64,000 nt of DNA from Hydrogenophilales bacterium. GTDB taxonomy: Bacteria > Pseudomonadota > Gammaproteobacteria > Burkholderiales > Thiobacillaceae. Location: positions 1 to 64,000 of the forward strand of contig JAHFRD010000017.1 of NCBI GenBank assembly GCA_023258975.1, read 5' to 3'. Under the pieces are notes generated by a model. The model saw only the letters and a list, made by a program, of their open reading frames with translations. It was not told where the DNA came from and searched no databases. Positions within the stretch are counted from its first letter, which is position 1. Each line of letters starts with the position of its first letter. The translations under genes and the position numbers were made by a program. Positions 49,629 to 59,603 of the stretch are shown here, in pieces.

Positions 49629-51059
49629 ATGTTTAACACCGGACATCAGCAGTTCTTCAGATCGCTGACCCTCAAAAAACGTCGACTCGTTGCGGCCTGC
49701 ATCCAAGCTTTCTATCAACGCCTATATGGCTCACATGCCGATTACCGGTCTATTCTCGGGCGCGAGGAATTGCGTGATTTGTTCGTACAGTCCATACAGG
49801 CTGCTGGGCCCGGCAATGAATGCGACGACGACGCAATTGATGAGGGATTCACCCCGAGCGATCTGGCCGACGAGCAGAAGATGGCGAGCGCATTTATCCG
49901 CCAACTGGTGACGGACGGTTGGTTGGAGACGGCGGAAGATCGCGTCCGTCTGGTGACAGCCTATCGCTTTACCCGGACTGGCAAGATTTTCGCCCAGGCG
50001 TTGACGCTGGCTGATCGCCCCAGGGAACGAACACGCCAGCGCAACATGCGCTCGTGCAAGAACGCTCTAGCAGCCTTCATTGACCGCCGAGATGTCGAAG
50101 ATCTGCTGGATGCCTACGAATACGCCGACCGGGTGATCACCGATCTCTCCGAGGATATCGAGCTGTTCTATGAACTGGCACGCAAGATACTCATGGACGC
50201 ACATGCTCACGGAAATTGGGATGCCTTCGTCGAGTTCATCGAGCGGCGTTTCCGGGACGAGTTTTCGCCACGCCTGGTGTATGACAACGCGGAACGCCAC
50301 CGCCTCGATATCGCTGCCCAGATGGATCGGCTCCACGATCTGAACGAGAGTGAAGTGGAGGCGATCGACACTGATCTTGCACTGCACGCTCCATGGGCAG
50401 CCCAAGCCGCGCCTGCTGGAGCAGTGATGCGTTGGTTATTAGACCGGATCGAAGAAATGGTAACTGCGGCCTGCCGGACTAAGCAGCCAGAATTATTCCG
50501 TGCGATGGAAAGCTATATCCGCCGGCATGTCGTGTTGCTGTCCCAGAGTCTCTTCATGGATGCAGCGGGAGCTGGCGCAACCTTGTCCAAGCTCATCCGT
50601 AGCCTGGGTGAGATGCCAGAGGCTGACCAGTCACGTTGGTTGGAAGTACAGGGTATGGCTCTTTCGCCCGTGGCAGTGGCCCTATACGACCCCGCGACGA
50701 TCAGGATGAAAACATCTGCGGAGCGAACTCGTGCACAGACAGTCAGCATCGTTCCCGAGATTACGCGGGAGGAACGCCTCCGGCAGTTCCTACGCCAAGC
50801 CGAGGAACGTGCTTTTTCCTTGTCACAAGTTGACATCTTGAACTACCTCTTGGCCCGGATGGATGGCAAGGATGCACTGCGTCTGTCGGAACTGCCTGTC
50901 GATGATGCCATCCAGGCATTGGCCTTACTGCGAGCCGTCGAGGCAGCTCGGGGCAGCGAACGGCTGGAGGTTGATCGCCGAGAAGGCGAGCTCCTAGAAA
51001 ATTTAATCATGTCAGGCACCGACTATGAGATCAGGAGGCGGCATGTCGGCAATGGATGA
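49629..51059 (+). CDS. jetA: Wadjet JetA-like (kleisin) protein
   Basis: MFNTGHQQFFRSLTLKKRRLVAACIQAFYQRLYGSHADYRSILGREELRDLF; first gene of a four-gene jet operon. Confidence 0.8.
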   Translation: MFNTGHQQFFRSLTLKKRRLVAACIQAFYQRLYGSHADYRSILGREELRDLFVQSIQAAGPGNECDDDAIDEGFTPSDLADEQKMASAFIRQLVTDGWLETAEDRVRLVTAYRFTRTGKIFAQALTLADRPRERTRQRNMRSCKNALAAFIDRRDVEDLLDAYEYADRVITDLSEDIELFYELARKILMDAHAHGNWDAFVEFIERRFRDEFSPRLVYDNAERHRLDIAAQMDRLHDLNESEVEAIDTDLALHAPWAAQAAPAGAVMRWLLDRIEEMVTAACRTKQPELFRAMESYIRRHVVLLSQSLFMDAAGAGATLSKLIRSLGEMPEADQSRWLEVQGMALSPVAVALYDPATIRMKTSAERTRAQTVSIVPEITREERLRQFLRQAEERAFSLSQVDILNYLLARMDGKDALRLSELPVDDAIQALALLRAVEAARGSERLEVDRREGELLENLIMSGTDYEIRRRHVGNG

Positions 51060-51747
51060 AACCAGCATCGACCAATTGGTTGGTGCCGAGCTGAAAACGC
51101 GAGGCGTGCGGATCGAGTCCTTCCGGCAGATTGTCGGGCGGCTGCTGGGGCTTTCCATCCTGCACCGGGAGGATAGCGCTACCGAGCGGCAGCTCTATGA
51201 CGATGCTGTGCGCATCGAGGGCTTGCTCAACGATTACTTCGAGGTGGCTGGATTCCGTCTACTGCACGAACGACACCAGACCTACTTCCGTCTTTATCCA
51301 CCTGGTGCACGGGTGCCAGGCTTGCCAGATGAGGATGACGCGATTGTGACGGAAGCCGTTCGAGCACGACCATCCGCCGATTTTGTTGCTTGTTGCCTGG
51401 TCCTGCGCCTGCTTTACAACGAGGGGCTGCGTCAGGGGTCGATCAACGAGCGTAATGAAGCGCTCGTGACCGTCGAACACCTGACCGCCACACTGACCGC
51501 GCATATGCGGCGCTCGCTGCCGGCGAAAACGGCGCGCGAAAAGTTGTTCGCCGACCTGAAGCGAGTTCGGTTGATCGATTATCGCGCCGACCCTCAAATT
51601 GACGATGCCGACGCGCTTATTGCCATCCGGGGAACGGTTCTGCAATTCGTCGCCGATTCTGCCGTTGATGCCCTCTTGGTGGAGATGCAGAAGCCGCCAC
51701 AGCTAGTCCCGACGCAAATACAGGGGGGGGCTGGCGATGAAGCTTGA
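51043..51747 (+). CDS. jetB: Wadjet JetB-like (DUF4194-type KITE) protein
   Basis: VRIESFRQIVGRLLGLSILHREDSATERQLYDDAVRIEGLLNDYFEVAGFRL...; AGGAGG upstream of ATG 51043. Confidence 0.8.
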   Translation: MSAMDETSIDQLVGAELKTRGVRIESFRQIVGRLLGLSILHREDSATERQLYDDAVRIEGLLNDYFEVAGFRLLHERHQTYFRLYPPGARVPGLPDEDDAIVTEAVRARPSADFVACCLVLRLLYNEGLRQGSINERNEALVTVEHLTATLTAHMRRSLPAKTAREKLFADLKRVRLIDYRADPQIDDADALIAIRGTVLQFVADSAVDALLVEMQKPPQLVPTQIQGGAGDEA

Positions 51748-54700
51748 GAAACTAATCCTCATCAACTGGGGTTTCATGGTTTCCAGGGAATACCCGTTTG
51801 GAGACACGAACCTACTGTCGGGCTCTACCGGAGTCGGGAAATCTTCGTTCCAGGACGCTATCCAGCTGGTCATGACGGGCGGCAAGCAGCACATCAATGT
51901 TTTCAACTCGGCTCAGGACGAGGCTGGCGGTGGCGGACGTGCTGGTGGCAAGGTTCGACGCACCTTGGCCTCATATGCAGTTGGGATGCGCGACAACTTG
52001 TGTGTCCGACCAAATGGTTCCCACACTTATGTCGCCGCCGTCTTTGCACCGGAGGCCGATGAGACGGCGCAGGCGTTTACTGCTGTAGTGGCCGTAGAGG
52101 CTGAGGTGTCCGGCACGCGGGAGCAAGGCCGCAGTGTCCAGGCGAGCCGTCGGCAATTTCTTGTTCTGCCCGGAAGCAGGTTATCGGAATCCGATTTTGT
52201 TCCCTCACGCAAAGATGGGGCGATCGAGGCAGTTCCCGTTGACCAGATTTACACCAGTTTGCGCCTGCGCCACGCGAAGGTGTTGTCCTTCGATTCCATT
52301 GAGGACTATCTCTGCAAGCTGTATGCCTCATTCAGAGGCGGGGAAAAAGTAGTCGTCGGCCCTCGCGAGGCTGAGGATGCCGCCCGTGCGTTCGTTCAGT
52401 CCATAGCCCGTAAGACCGTCGGATCGGTGGATGAACTGATCCGCGAACAGGTGCTTGCGGAACCTGATTTCTCGGAGCAGATCGGCCACATCGCTTCCCT
52501 GATGCAGAATGTACAACGACTGCGGAAGATCGCCACGGAATTGCAGGCTTCCCGGCAGCGGCTTGGAGAACTCAAGGAACATGCCGATGGGTTCCTTGGC
52601 GCTTTCGAGGATGCAATGGAGGCGGAACTGGGAGAGGCGCTGCGCCGCCAGCAGGATGTAGAGCGGAAAATCGAGAAACTGCACGAAGAACGGCGACAGG
52701 TTTTAGCCACTGCTGAACGGGAAAAGGCGTCCGCCGACAGGCACGGCAAGGCACTGACCCGTGCCACGAATTTGCAGGCATCCGCTCAGGGACGGCTCAA
52801 CGGTAATCCGGTGGCACAGGAGCGTGAGCGGCTCGACGGAAAGATAAAAACTGCAAAAGAAGAGCGGACTGGCATCGCGATCGGACTCCTTGCGGCACTT
52901 GAGAAATTGCGCACCTGCCTGAGCGAGTTGACGGTTTCAGCACAACGTCCTAACCACGAAGAGACTGCGTACAAGGCGGTCCTCGACCGCCTTGTCCTCG
53001 ATCTGGCCAAGCTCGATGTTGCGGATGCACGGTCGGCGGCCAACCAGCTGGCGGCCCAACTGCGTACTGGAGAAGTCGATCTGGTCGGGTTGCCGCGAGA
53101 TCAATTTTCCGCTTTGGATGCAGCGTTATCGCCGCTGATGGAAAGCATCCACGGTCCGGATGGCCTCTATGCCCTAATAACGCTGGAACAGGCGCGGCAA
53201 CAGACCAAGATAGAGACGCTCCAGGGTGAGATCAACGACCTCAATAAACGTCGACAGGGTCTGGATGAAGGACGGATGGACCTGCCTGGTCATGTCGAGG
53301 ACGCTGTCTCATTCCTGGAAATGAAGTATCCCGGTGCGCGGCCCCAGATTCTCTGCAACCTCGTCAAGCCCAGGGAGGGCTCCCGTTGGCAGAACGCCAT
53401 CGAGGGACTACTGGGAGGAAACCGCTTTGTCATTCTCGTCGAGGCGGATTTTGAAGCCCGTGCCATTCGCGCTGTGCGTCATGAGCTACCAGCGGCAGCG
53501 AAACGCGGAAAACTTCGGGAAGCGGATGCCTCTGTGGTGCAGGGCGAACTTGCCAAGAAACGTGTAGATCATCTCTCCCTGGCTGCTGATTCCATCCTTC
53601 ATGAGCTTGCAATCACCGACGAAACTGCGCGGGCCTACCTTACTGCAAGCTATGGTCGCTATCTCAAGGTGAGGGACGAGGAAGCATTGCGTGGTGCGAA
53701 TTCCGGCCTGACATCGGACGGCATGGCGTCTGGCGGCTTCAAGATGTTCACTGCATGGGCAGAGGACGGGGATCTTGCCTTCGGTGCCGAGGCCCGGCGT
53801 AAGCGGGCAATCAAACTTGCGCGAGAGATTGAGGAAAAATCGCGCGAGATAGCCAGTTTGAAGTCGAGTGTCGCGGAACTAGTTGCTTGGAGTGGCCGCG
53901 TACTGAAGCTGGAATTCGTCTCTTTTGGCCCCAAGCTGGATGCCCTGGCAGAGATTCAACGCCAACTGAACAGCTTCACCGCAGAACGGGCGAGTCTTGA
54001 CGACACCAGTTTGGCGGCACTCGAGCGGCGGGTGGTGCGAGCCAAGCGTCTGAATGAGGGGCACCAGGCGTTAATGAGCCGTGCGGCGGCAGCTGCAGGA
54101 GAGGCGGCAGGTCGCGCCAAGGGGCTGGACGCGAACATCGCCGAGGCCGAAAGCGACCTGGACATGCGGCTGGATGGCGTCAGACGCGTGAAGATGCGCG
54201 TAGTCGAACTCGTGCGTCTCAATCCCCGTTTCGATCCGGGCCGATTAGAACAACGCGCCCAGGAAGCCGTATTGGATCAAACCGCCGAGCAGTTCGACGG
54301 TCGGCGGCGTCAACAGACGGGCCTGTACCGGGAACATCGCGAATCTTTCGAACGGCAGATCGAGGAGCACAACCGACTCGTCTCTTCACTCGACGAGAAG
54401 GTGGATTACCACCCCCGAGATACGTCTATTGCTGAATATGAGTGGCAGGCCTATGGTGGTGTGCCGGAAAGCCGTCGGCAGATCGTTGCCATGCTCGACC
54501 GACTGGAGCAAGTGCGCATTCTAAGTAATACACATGCGTTGGAAGATGCTGAGAAGGGTTTCAATAATACATTCAGCACCCACTTCGCCCTTGCTGTGCG
54601 CACCGCCGTGGAGCAAGGCATCCAGCCACTGAAAAGGCTCAACGATAAACTCAAGCGTCTGGCGTTCGGAGAGGATCGGTTCGAGATCGAATATGGCCAG

Positions 54701-55441
54701 ATGGTCAAAGAGTACAAGCAGTACTACGACCTATTTCAGGATCTGAACCGACTGGCCGAGACCCAGACACCAGTTGATTTGTTCTCTGCTGCTGAGGGCG
54801 TTTTGTCCGAAGAGAGTGCGGTTGCCATGGAAGAGATCAAGCGCTTGCTCCTTGATCCCAACCGGGATTTCTCTCTGCGACGCCTGAAAGACATCGCCGA
54901 CTACCGCAACTACCGCCAGTACGACATCCGAAAATATTCCGAGGATGGACGCCAAGCATCCTTGGCAAAGATGGCGACTTTTTCCGGCGGCGAACTCATG
55001 ACGCCGGCCTATCTGGTGCGTGCCGCCGTACTGGCCCAAGCTTTCCGCCAATTCGAAAAAACATCCAGTCTCAAGCTCATGATGATCGACGAGGCTTTCG
55101 ACAAGATGGATGAAACCCGTACTGCCGCTGTTATGCGTTACCTCAATGAAAATCTCGGCTTGCAACTGATTGTGGCCATGCCAACGCGCTCGTCTGGCCC
55201 CCTGCTTGATCTATTCACCTTCGAGCACCGATTCTCGCTGATGAAAGTGGATGGTTTGGCCGGGGAGTTGGACAAGGTTACGGAAGTGGATAGTTCACTA
55301 CTCAAAACTGACCGGCTGCGTGCGCTTTGGGCAGCACGCCGGGAGGTGGTTAAGGTTCAAGCCGAACAGGAGTTCCTCCTCCAGGAAGCCCGGCAGCAAC
55401 TTGCTATTGATCAACCACTCTTCTCTGGGCTGCAACCATGA
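51737..55441 (+). CDS. jetC: Wadjet JetC SMC/MukB-like ATPase
   Basis: 1234 aa; Walker A LLSGSTGVGKSSFQDAIQLVM; C-terminal LMMIDEAFDKMDETRTAAVMRYL. Confidence 0.92.
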   Translation: MKLEKLILINWGFMVSREYPFGDTNLLSGSTGVGKSSFQDAIQLVMTGGKQHINVFNSAQDEAGGGGRAGGKVRRTLASYAVGMRDNLCVRPNGSHTYVAAVFAPEADETAQAFTAVVAVEAEVSGTREQGRSVQASRRQFLVLPGSRLSESDFVPSRKDGAIEAVPVDQIYTSLRLRHAKVLSFDSIEDYLCKLYASFRGGEKVVVGPREAEDAARAFVQSIARKTVGSVDELIREQVLAEPDFSEQIGHIASLMQNVQRLRKIATELQASRQRLGELKEHADGFLGAFEDAMEAELGEALRRQQDVERKIEKLHEERRQVLATAEREKASADRHGKALTRATNLQASAQGRLNGNPVAQERERLDGKIKTAKEERTGIAIGLLAALEKLRTCLSELTVSAQRPNHEETAYKAVLDRLVLDLAKLDVADARSAANQLAAQLRTGEVDLVGLPRDQFSALDAALSPLMESIHGPDGLYALITLEQARQQTKIETLQGEINDLNKRRQGLDEGRMDLPGHVEDAVSFLEMKYPGARPQILCNLVKPREGSRWQNAIEGLLGGNRFVILVEADFEARAIRAVRHELPAAAKRGKLREADASVVQGELAKKRVDHLSLAADSILHELAITDETARAYLTASYGRYLKVRDEEALRGANSGLTSDGMASGGFKMFTAWAEDGDLAFGAEARRKRAIKLAREIEEKSREIASLKSSVAELVAWSGRVLKLEFVSFGPKLDALAEIQRQLNSFTAERASLDDTSLAALERRVVRAKRLNEGHQALMSRAAAAAGEAAGRAKGLDANIAEAESDLDMRLDGVRRVKMRVVELVRLNPRFDPGRLEQRAQEAVLDQTAEQFDGRRRQQTGLYREHRESFERQIEEHNRLVSSLDEKVDYHPRDTSIAEYEWQAYGGVPESRRQIVAMLDRLEQVRILSNTHALEDAEKGFNNTFSTHFALAVRTAVEQGIQPLKRLNDKLKRLAFGEDRFEIEYGQMVKEYKQYYDLFQDLNRLAETQTPVDLFSAAEGVLSEESAVAMEEIKRLLLDPNRDFSLRRLKDIADYRNYRQYDIRKYSEDGRQASLAKMATFSGGELMTPAYLVRAAVLAQAFRQFEKTSSLKLMMIDEAFDKMDETRTAAVMRYLNENLGLQLIVAMPTRSSGPLLDLFTFEHRFSLMKVDGLAGELDKVTEVDSSLLKTDRLRALWAARREVVKVQAEQEFLLQEARQQLAIDQPLFSGLQP

Positions 55442-56604
55442 TGGTTTCCCTGCAGGAGGACTGGGCTCGAGAACCCGTGCTGGCGGCTTTGCTGCACGCT
55501 TTGGTCAATCGAGTCGACACGCTGCCCTTTGATGCCCGTAGTAGGGATCTGATCTTCCCTCTGAATGCCATGACTTGGCCCGACTTTTTCACCATTGACC
55601 ACCCAGGCGAACGTGCCTTCATCTGGCAGATTCTAGGGAAGCTGGTGCAACAACCCGGATTCACACTGAAGCTGGATGAGCGCCGTAGTGCTCGCGATCT
55701 CGATATCTGGGAAAGGCGCCCCAAAATCGTTATCACTCAGGAAAGCGAGCACTTCCTTCGTGAGGTCACAGGACGTCACCCCTCAGTTGAAGCCATCTGG
55801 CTGAAACAGTGGAAACGTGCCGTGGGGATACGTTTCGGTGAGGGGACCCTGGCGGCTCGGCTGGTTGCTCGTCCGATCACCATCCTCAAGCGCACGCCCG
55901 AAGAAGTGTTGGATCGGTTCGAGACCCTAGCTGCATTGATCGAATCGAATCTGATGCTCCACGAGGTAGCCAGCCGCCAGTTCTGGGGTTTGTCGAAAAT
56001 CCTCAATGGACAGCAAGAAGCCATTGCCCTGCTGCTAGAGCGGGAGGTCTGTCCATTCCCCGACAAGCCCGTACAGCTCATTGTTCAGGCGCTCACCGCA
56101 GACTCTGGCGCACCCATCCTGTTCGTCGAAAATGCTGCCACGTTCGAATCACTGGCATCGGGTCGACTGGACGAGGCGCGTGGATTCGTCCTGGTCTACG
56201 CCTCTGGCTACAAGGCAAGCGCGCGCCGGATTCGCATGTCCGGCGGCAGTTCCATCTATTTCGCACCACGAGTGTTCGAGAGCAATCCGGCCTTGCCGCA
56301 AGCCTTCTTGGTGTGGCTGTACTCAGCTGACACTGCTCGCCCCGTTTATTTCTGGGGTGACCTGGACTACGCCGGATTGGACATTCTCAAGGAACTACGG
56401 GTCGTGTTCCCGGAGGCGCGGGCCTGGCAACCAGGCTACGATAAGTTACTTGAGCTTCTGGTGGCAGGTGAATCCCACGCGCCAGACGAGGCGAGAAAAT
56501 CTGGCCAGATGGATCCCGGCCAAGCTGGCTGTATTTATGCGGACGAGGTACTGCTGCCTGCATTGCGTAGGTATGGGCGCTTCGTGGATCAGGAAAGTCT
56601 CTAG
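55438..56604 (+). CDS. jetD: Wadjet JetD (DUF3322/DUF2220 Toprim-like nuclease)
   Basis: ILFVENAATFESLASG...YFWGDLDYAGLDILKELRVVFP; overlaps jetC stop. Confidence 0.9.
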   Translation: MMVSLQEDWAREPVLAALLHALVNRVDTLPFDARSRDLIFPLNAMTWPDFFTIDHPGERAFIWQILGKLVQQPGFTLKLDERRSARDLDIWERRPKIVITQESEHFLREVTGRHPSVEAIWLKQWKRAVGIRFGEGTLAARLVARPITILKRTPEEVLDRFETLAALIESNLMLHEVASRQFWGLSKILNGQQEAIALLLEREVCPFPDKPVQLIVQALTADSGAPILFVENAATFESLASGRLDEARGFVLVYASGYKASARRIRMSGGSSIYFAPRVFESNPALPQAFLVWLYSADTARPVYFWGDLDYAGLDILKELRVVFPEARAWQPGYDKLLELLVAGESHAPDEARKSGQMDPGQAGCIYADEVLLPALRRYGRFVDQESL

Positions 56605-56772
56605 GTGTCCGTGAGCAGGGAGTGGTCTTGTCCTGACAATGCCTAGCTTCGGGGACGGCTCACCCGGTTCCGAGTAACTTGACCGATGAGTTCACTCAGG
56701 ATGCCCAGAAGGAAAAGCAAAGTGAATTGATCGCAAAATATGGCAAACCATACATAGGCAGGGTGCGAAAAC

Positions 56773-59175
56773 ATGGATGTCGAGCAACTGACAGAACTCC
56801 CTACAGAATCCGATCTCGAGGCGAGGATCCACGGCACGGTTGCGCGCATATTTCCTTGGATCGGTTCTGGTTCGCTGCGCCACCAACTCCGCTTTGCCAT
56901 CAAATTCGGGCGCGCGACTGTCGAAGTCAATGGACGAACGGTGTCCAGAGCCGAAGGGCGCCTAGATATTCTGGTGTCGGATGGGGATATGCCCCTTGCC
57001 GTGTTGGAGCTGAAGCGCGAGGAAGCCGGTCTTTCTGCCGCCGACGAGCAGCAGGGGTTGTCCTATGCGAGGATGCTCCAGCCGAGCCCTCCTTTGGTGA
57101 TTGTGACCAACGGTCGCGAGACGCGCCTGCTTGCATCGCACGACGGTTCACAGTTGGAAGCCGACGATTTCGGTGCCGAGCAGCTGAAAAATATGATTTT
57201 TGCAGCTTCCTCCGTCGCCACTGGGGATTTGAGGAAGGCGGTCGAAACGCTTCTCGGGCAGCGCGAAGGCCTTTGGGTCGATGCCATACGGGCGGCGACG
57301 GCCAATACGATCGCCGACATGTCTGGAACATGGGATGAATACCTGCAGCCCTTCGTCCGTGATTTTCTCATCCCCCGGAAAGCTGCTCGGGAGGCGCTGT
57401 CTCTACTAAACAAGGAAACGGGTCGCCGGGTCGTAATCGTCGAGGGCGCCCCGTTGGCTGGGAAGAGCAGCGTCATCCGGGAGGTGGCGGAACTTGCCGG
57501 CCGGTCCGACGACCTGTGCGTGCTCCTCATTGAGGCGGACTCAACAGGGGAGGGCGTGTTCCAGCGACTGGCAAACCTGTTCTCGGTCGAATTTGGCTGG
57601 CCCGCCACCCCGGACGACATTAGATCCTGGTTGCGTGGAGTCTCTGCCCGAGAAGCCGGACCGAAACTCGTGGTAGCCATCGACTGTGACCGGGCAGCCG
57701 GCGAGCAGGTTCGCAGGGACATTGATGAACTCGTATCAGAGCAGTTCGGTCGCGGACTCCGGATTATTCTTGGCCTGGACAACTCGCTGACCGACTCGGT
57801 CATTCTTAACGAAACCAGAAGGAAGCAAACCCGGATTGGGAGAAATGCTGCCGTCGTCACGGTCGGTCTGCTCGACGATGAAGAGTTCGCTTCGGCATGC
57901 AAGGCCCTGGACGGGGTGAGTATGCGGTTCATGCCTGGTGCAGGAGTTTCAGGCGAGTACCGGACCCCCTGGCTTCTTCGAGCAATTGCCGTAGATGCGC
58001 AAACTACTTCTGGCAGCGGCGAGAAACTAGTTGCAGCCCTTCGTCCGCTCATGGGGCTGGATCTGATTGCCAATGCACGACACCGTTTCTCCGACGATGA
58101 TCTTCGTACCGGATACCGAAAACTGGCCAGATGCATCCTGAAGGATATCAAAGACATATCCAGGCCTGCGCACCTTGTGCTGGAGTCGATGATGGTCTAC
58201 GTCGTCCGCACCAAGACGGCGAAGACCAAGCTCGACCACGATGAGCTTCGGGCGCTTCGGAAAACCGGAGCTGTAAAGCAAACCTTCCATCCGTCCGGCG
58301 AGGATGTGATCGTCGCACGCCTGCCCGAAGCCATGGCGGCGGAATTGGCGAGTGTCCTGGCAAAGGATCTGGCGGAAAGAGTGAAGTCCAGTCCCAGCAA
58401 GGCGGCACAATGGCTTCTGACGATCTCCACAAGGCTGCCGATGGGCGCTGTGGTGGCTGCACAGGCCATCCTTGATGCAGCAGGGATTCTTGAAGGGATA
58501 CCGCTCGCTTTCCTGAACAAGATACTGAAAGATCGCCCCCACAAAGAGGTGGCCAGTCCTGGTTTCCGTGCGTCTATGTACTGGCCGAGCATTGGAACAG
58601 TTGGCCTTCGGTTCAATGAAGACGGCAGCGTTGTTGCATCCGCCCCAGGCAGGACTCCGATGAAGCTGGATCTATCGCCTGAGGAGCGTGATGAAATGAC
58701 CATGCAGGTTGGCGGCCAGGGGTTGCTTGTGCTGTCGTATCTGGCCGGTCTCCAGCTTCTCGCCATCGGTGATGACGGTCGACATCTCGGCAGCGTTACG
58801 CCAGCGCTGTTGCTTGAAATCGGCAGTTGCCCGGTACCGCTGAGGCGGCCGTCAGCACTAGAGGCCGATCGCGGATTATGGACACACGATGTTCCCGGCC
58901 AAGGAGAGGTAGTCTGCCACCGAAACGGTATTGTCGAGCAGATTACACTGGCGCTGCTGGATGCGATTGTCCGGATGAGCGTGGAAGAAGCCGACGAGTG
59001 GGTCGCGGAGGCGCTGCAGCGTGACTCGTTCCCTTTGCTTGCAAGGATTGATATCGCCTTGCGCCAAGTCGCATGCTTTGCCGACAGGGAGAAAGCAGCA
59101 TGGGCACAAAGAACACTGGACAGTACCGTCGGATCGGCCATCTCGCGCGTCTTCGGGCCTGAGCATGCGCATTGA
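56773..59175 (+). CDS. HsdR_N-like PD-(D/E)XK nuclease fused to P-loop NTPase (candidate single-gene defence protein)
   Basis: N-term AEGRLDILVSDGDMPLAVLELKREEAGLS (D-x17-ExK); Walker A VIVEGAPLAGKSSVIREV; about 400-aa uncharacterised C-terminus. Confidence 0.75.
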   Translation: MDVEQLTELPTESDLEARIHGTVARIFPWIGSGSLRHQLRFAIKFGRATVEVNGRTVSRAEGRLDILVSDGDMPLAVLELKREEAGLSAADEQQGLSYARMLQPSPPLVIVTNGRETRLLASHDGSQLEADDFGAEQLKNMIFAASSVATGDLRKAVETLLGQREGLWVDAIRAATANTIADMSGTWDEYLQPFVRDFLIPRKAAREALSLLNKETGRRVVIVEGAPLAGKSSVIREVAELAGRSDDLCVLLIEADSTGEGVFQRLANLFSVEFGWPATPDDIRSWLRGVSAREAGPKLVVAIDCDRAAGEQVRRDIDELVSEQFGRGLRIILGLDNSLTDSVILNETRRKQTRIGRNAAVVTVGLLDDEEFASACKALDGVSMRFMPGAGVSGEYRTPWLLRAIAVDAQTTSGSGEKLVAALRPLMGLDLIANARHRFSDDDLRTGYRKLARCILKDIKDISRPAHLVLESMMVYVVRTKTAKTKLDHDELRALRKTGAVKQTFHPSGEDVIVARLPEAMAAELASVLAKDLAERVKSSPSKAAQWLLTISTRLPMGAVVAAQAILDAAGILEGIPLAFLNKILKDRPHKEVASPGFRASMYWPSIGTVGLRFNEDGSVVASAPGRTPMKLDLSPEERDEMTMQVGGQGLLVLSYLAGLQLLAIGDDGRHLGSVTPALLLEIGSCPVPLRRPSALEADRGLWTHDVPGQGEVVCHRNGIVEQITLALLDAIVRMSVEEADEWVAEALQRDSFPLLARIDIALRQVACFADREKAAWAQRTLDSTVGSAISRVFGPEHAH

Positions 59176-59358
59176 AGCCAGAAGCCAGCGTTGCAGTCTG
59201 CATGGTCGTAGGTTCGGTTGCTAACTTGAGGATCGAACTGGCGTCTACTAGCATTCCGCCTGGTCAGAAGCGGGAACGTACGGACAATCACGTAACCTGT
59301 TACCTTTGGCTTCAGATTTTGTGTGCTCGTGGAGTCGCCTCCTCTCCACCACGACACC

Positions 59359-59385
59359 AAGGCCAGACGTTGCTCTGGCCTTTTT
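59359..59385 (+). terminator. rho-independent terminator
   Basis: AAGGCCAGA-CGTTGC-TCTGGCC-TTTTT. Confidence 0.75.
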
Positions 59386-59506
59386 CGTTTCTGCCCGCGA
59401 GGCCAGTACTGGCGCGGGTTCCGGGTTTTGTGCGAAGGGCGGCATCAGCCCGAAAACCCAGGTTTCGGCGGTTTTCCCACTCTCTGCGCTCTCCGTTCTC
59501 TGTTTC

Positions 59507-59526
59507 TGCGAAGGGCGCCCTTCGCA
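59507..59526. repeat. 20-bp perfect palindrome
   Basis: TGCGAAGGGCGCCCTTCGCA; half-site TGCGAAGGGC also at 59431-59440. Confidence 0.9.
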
Positions 59527-59603
59527 CGACACCCTGGAATTACGCGGGTTCCGGGCCGCGAGTATGAACGGAGACATGCTCGTGCAGAGGCGACAGAGCA
59601 CGA

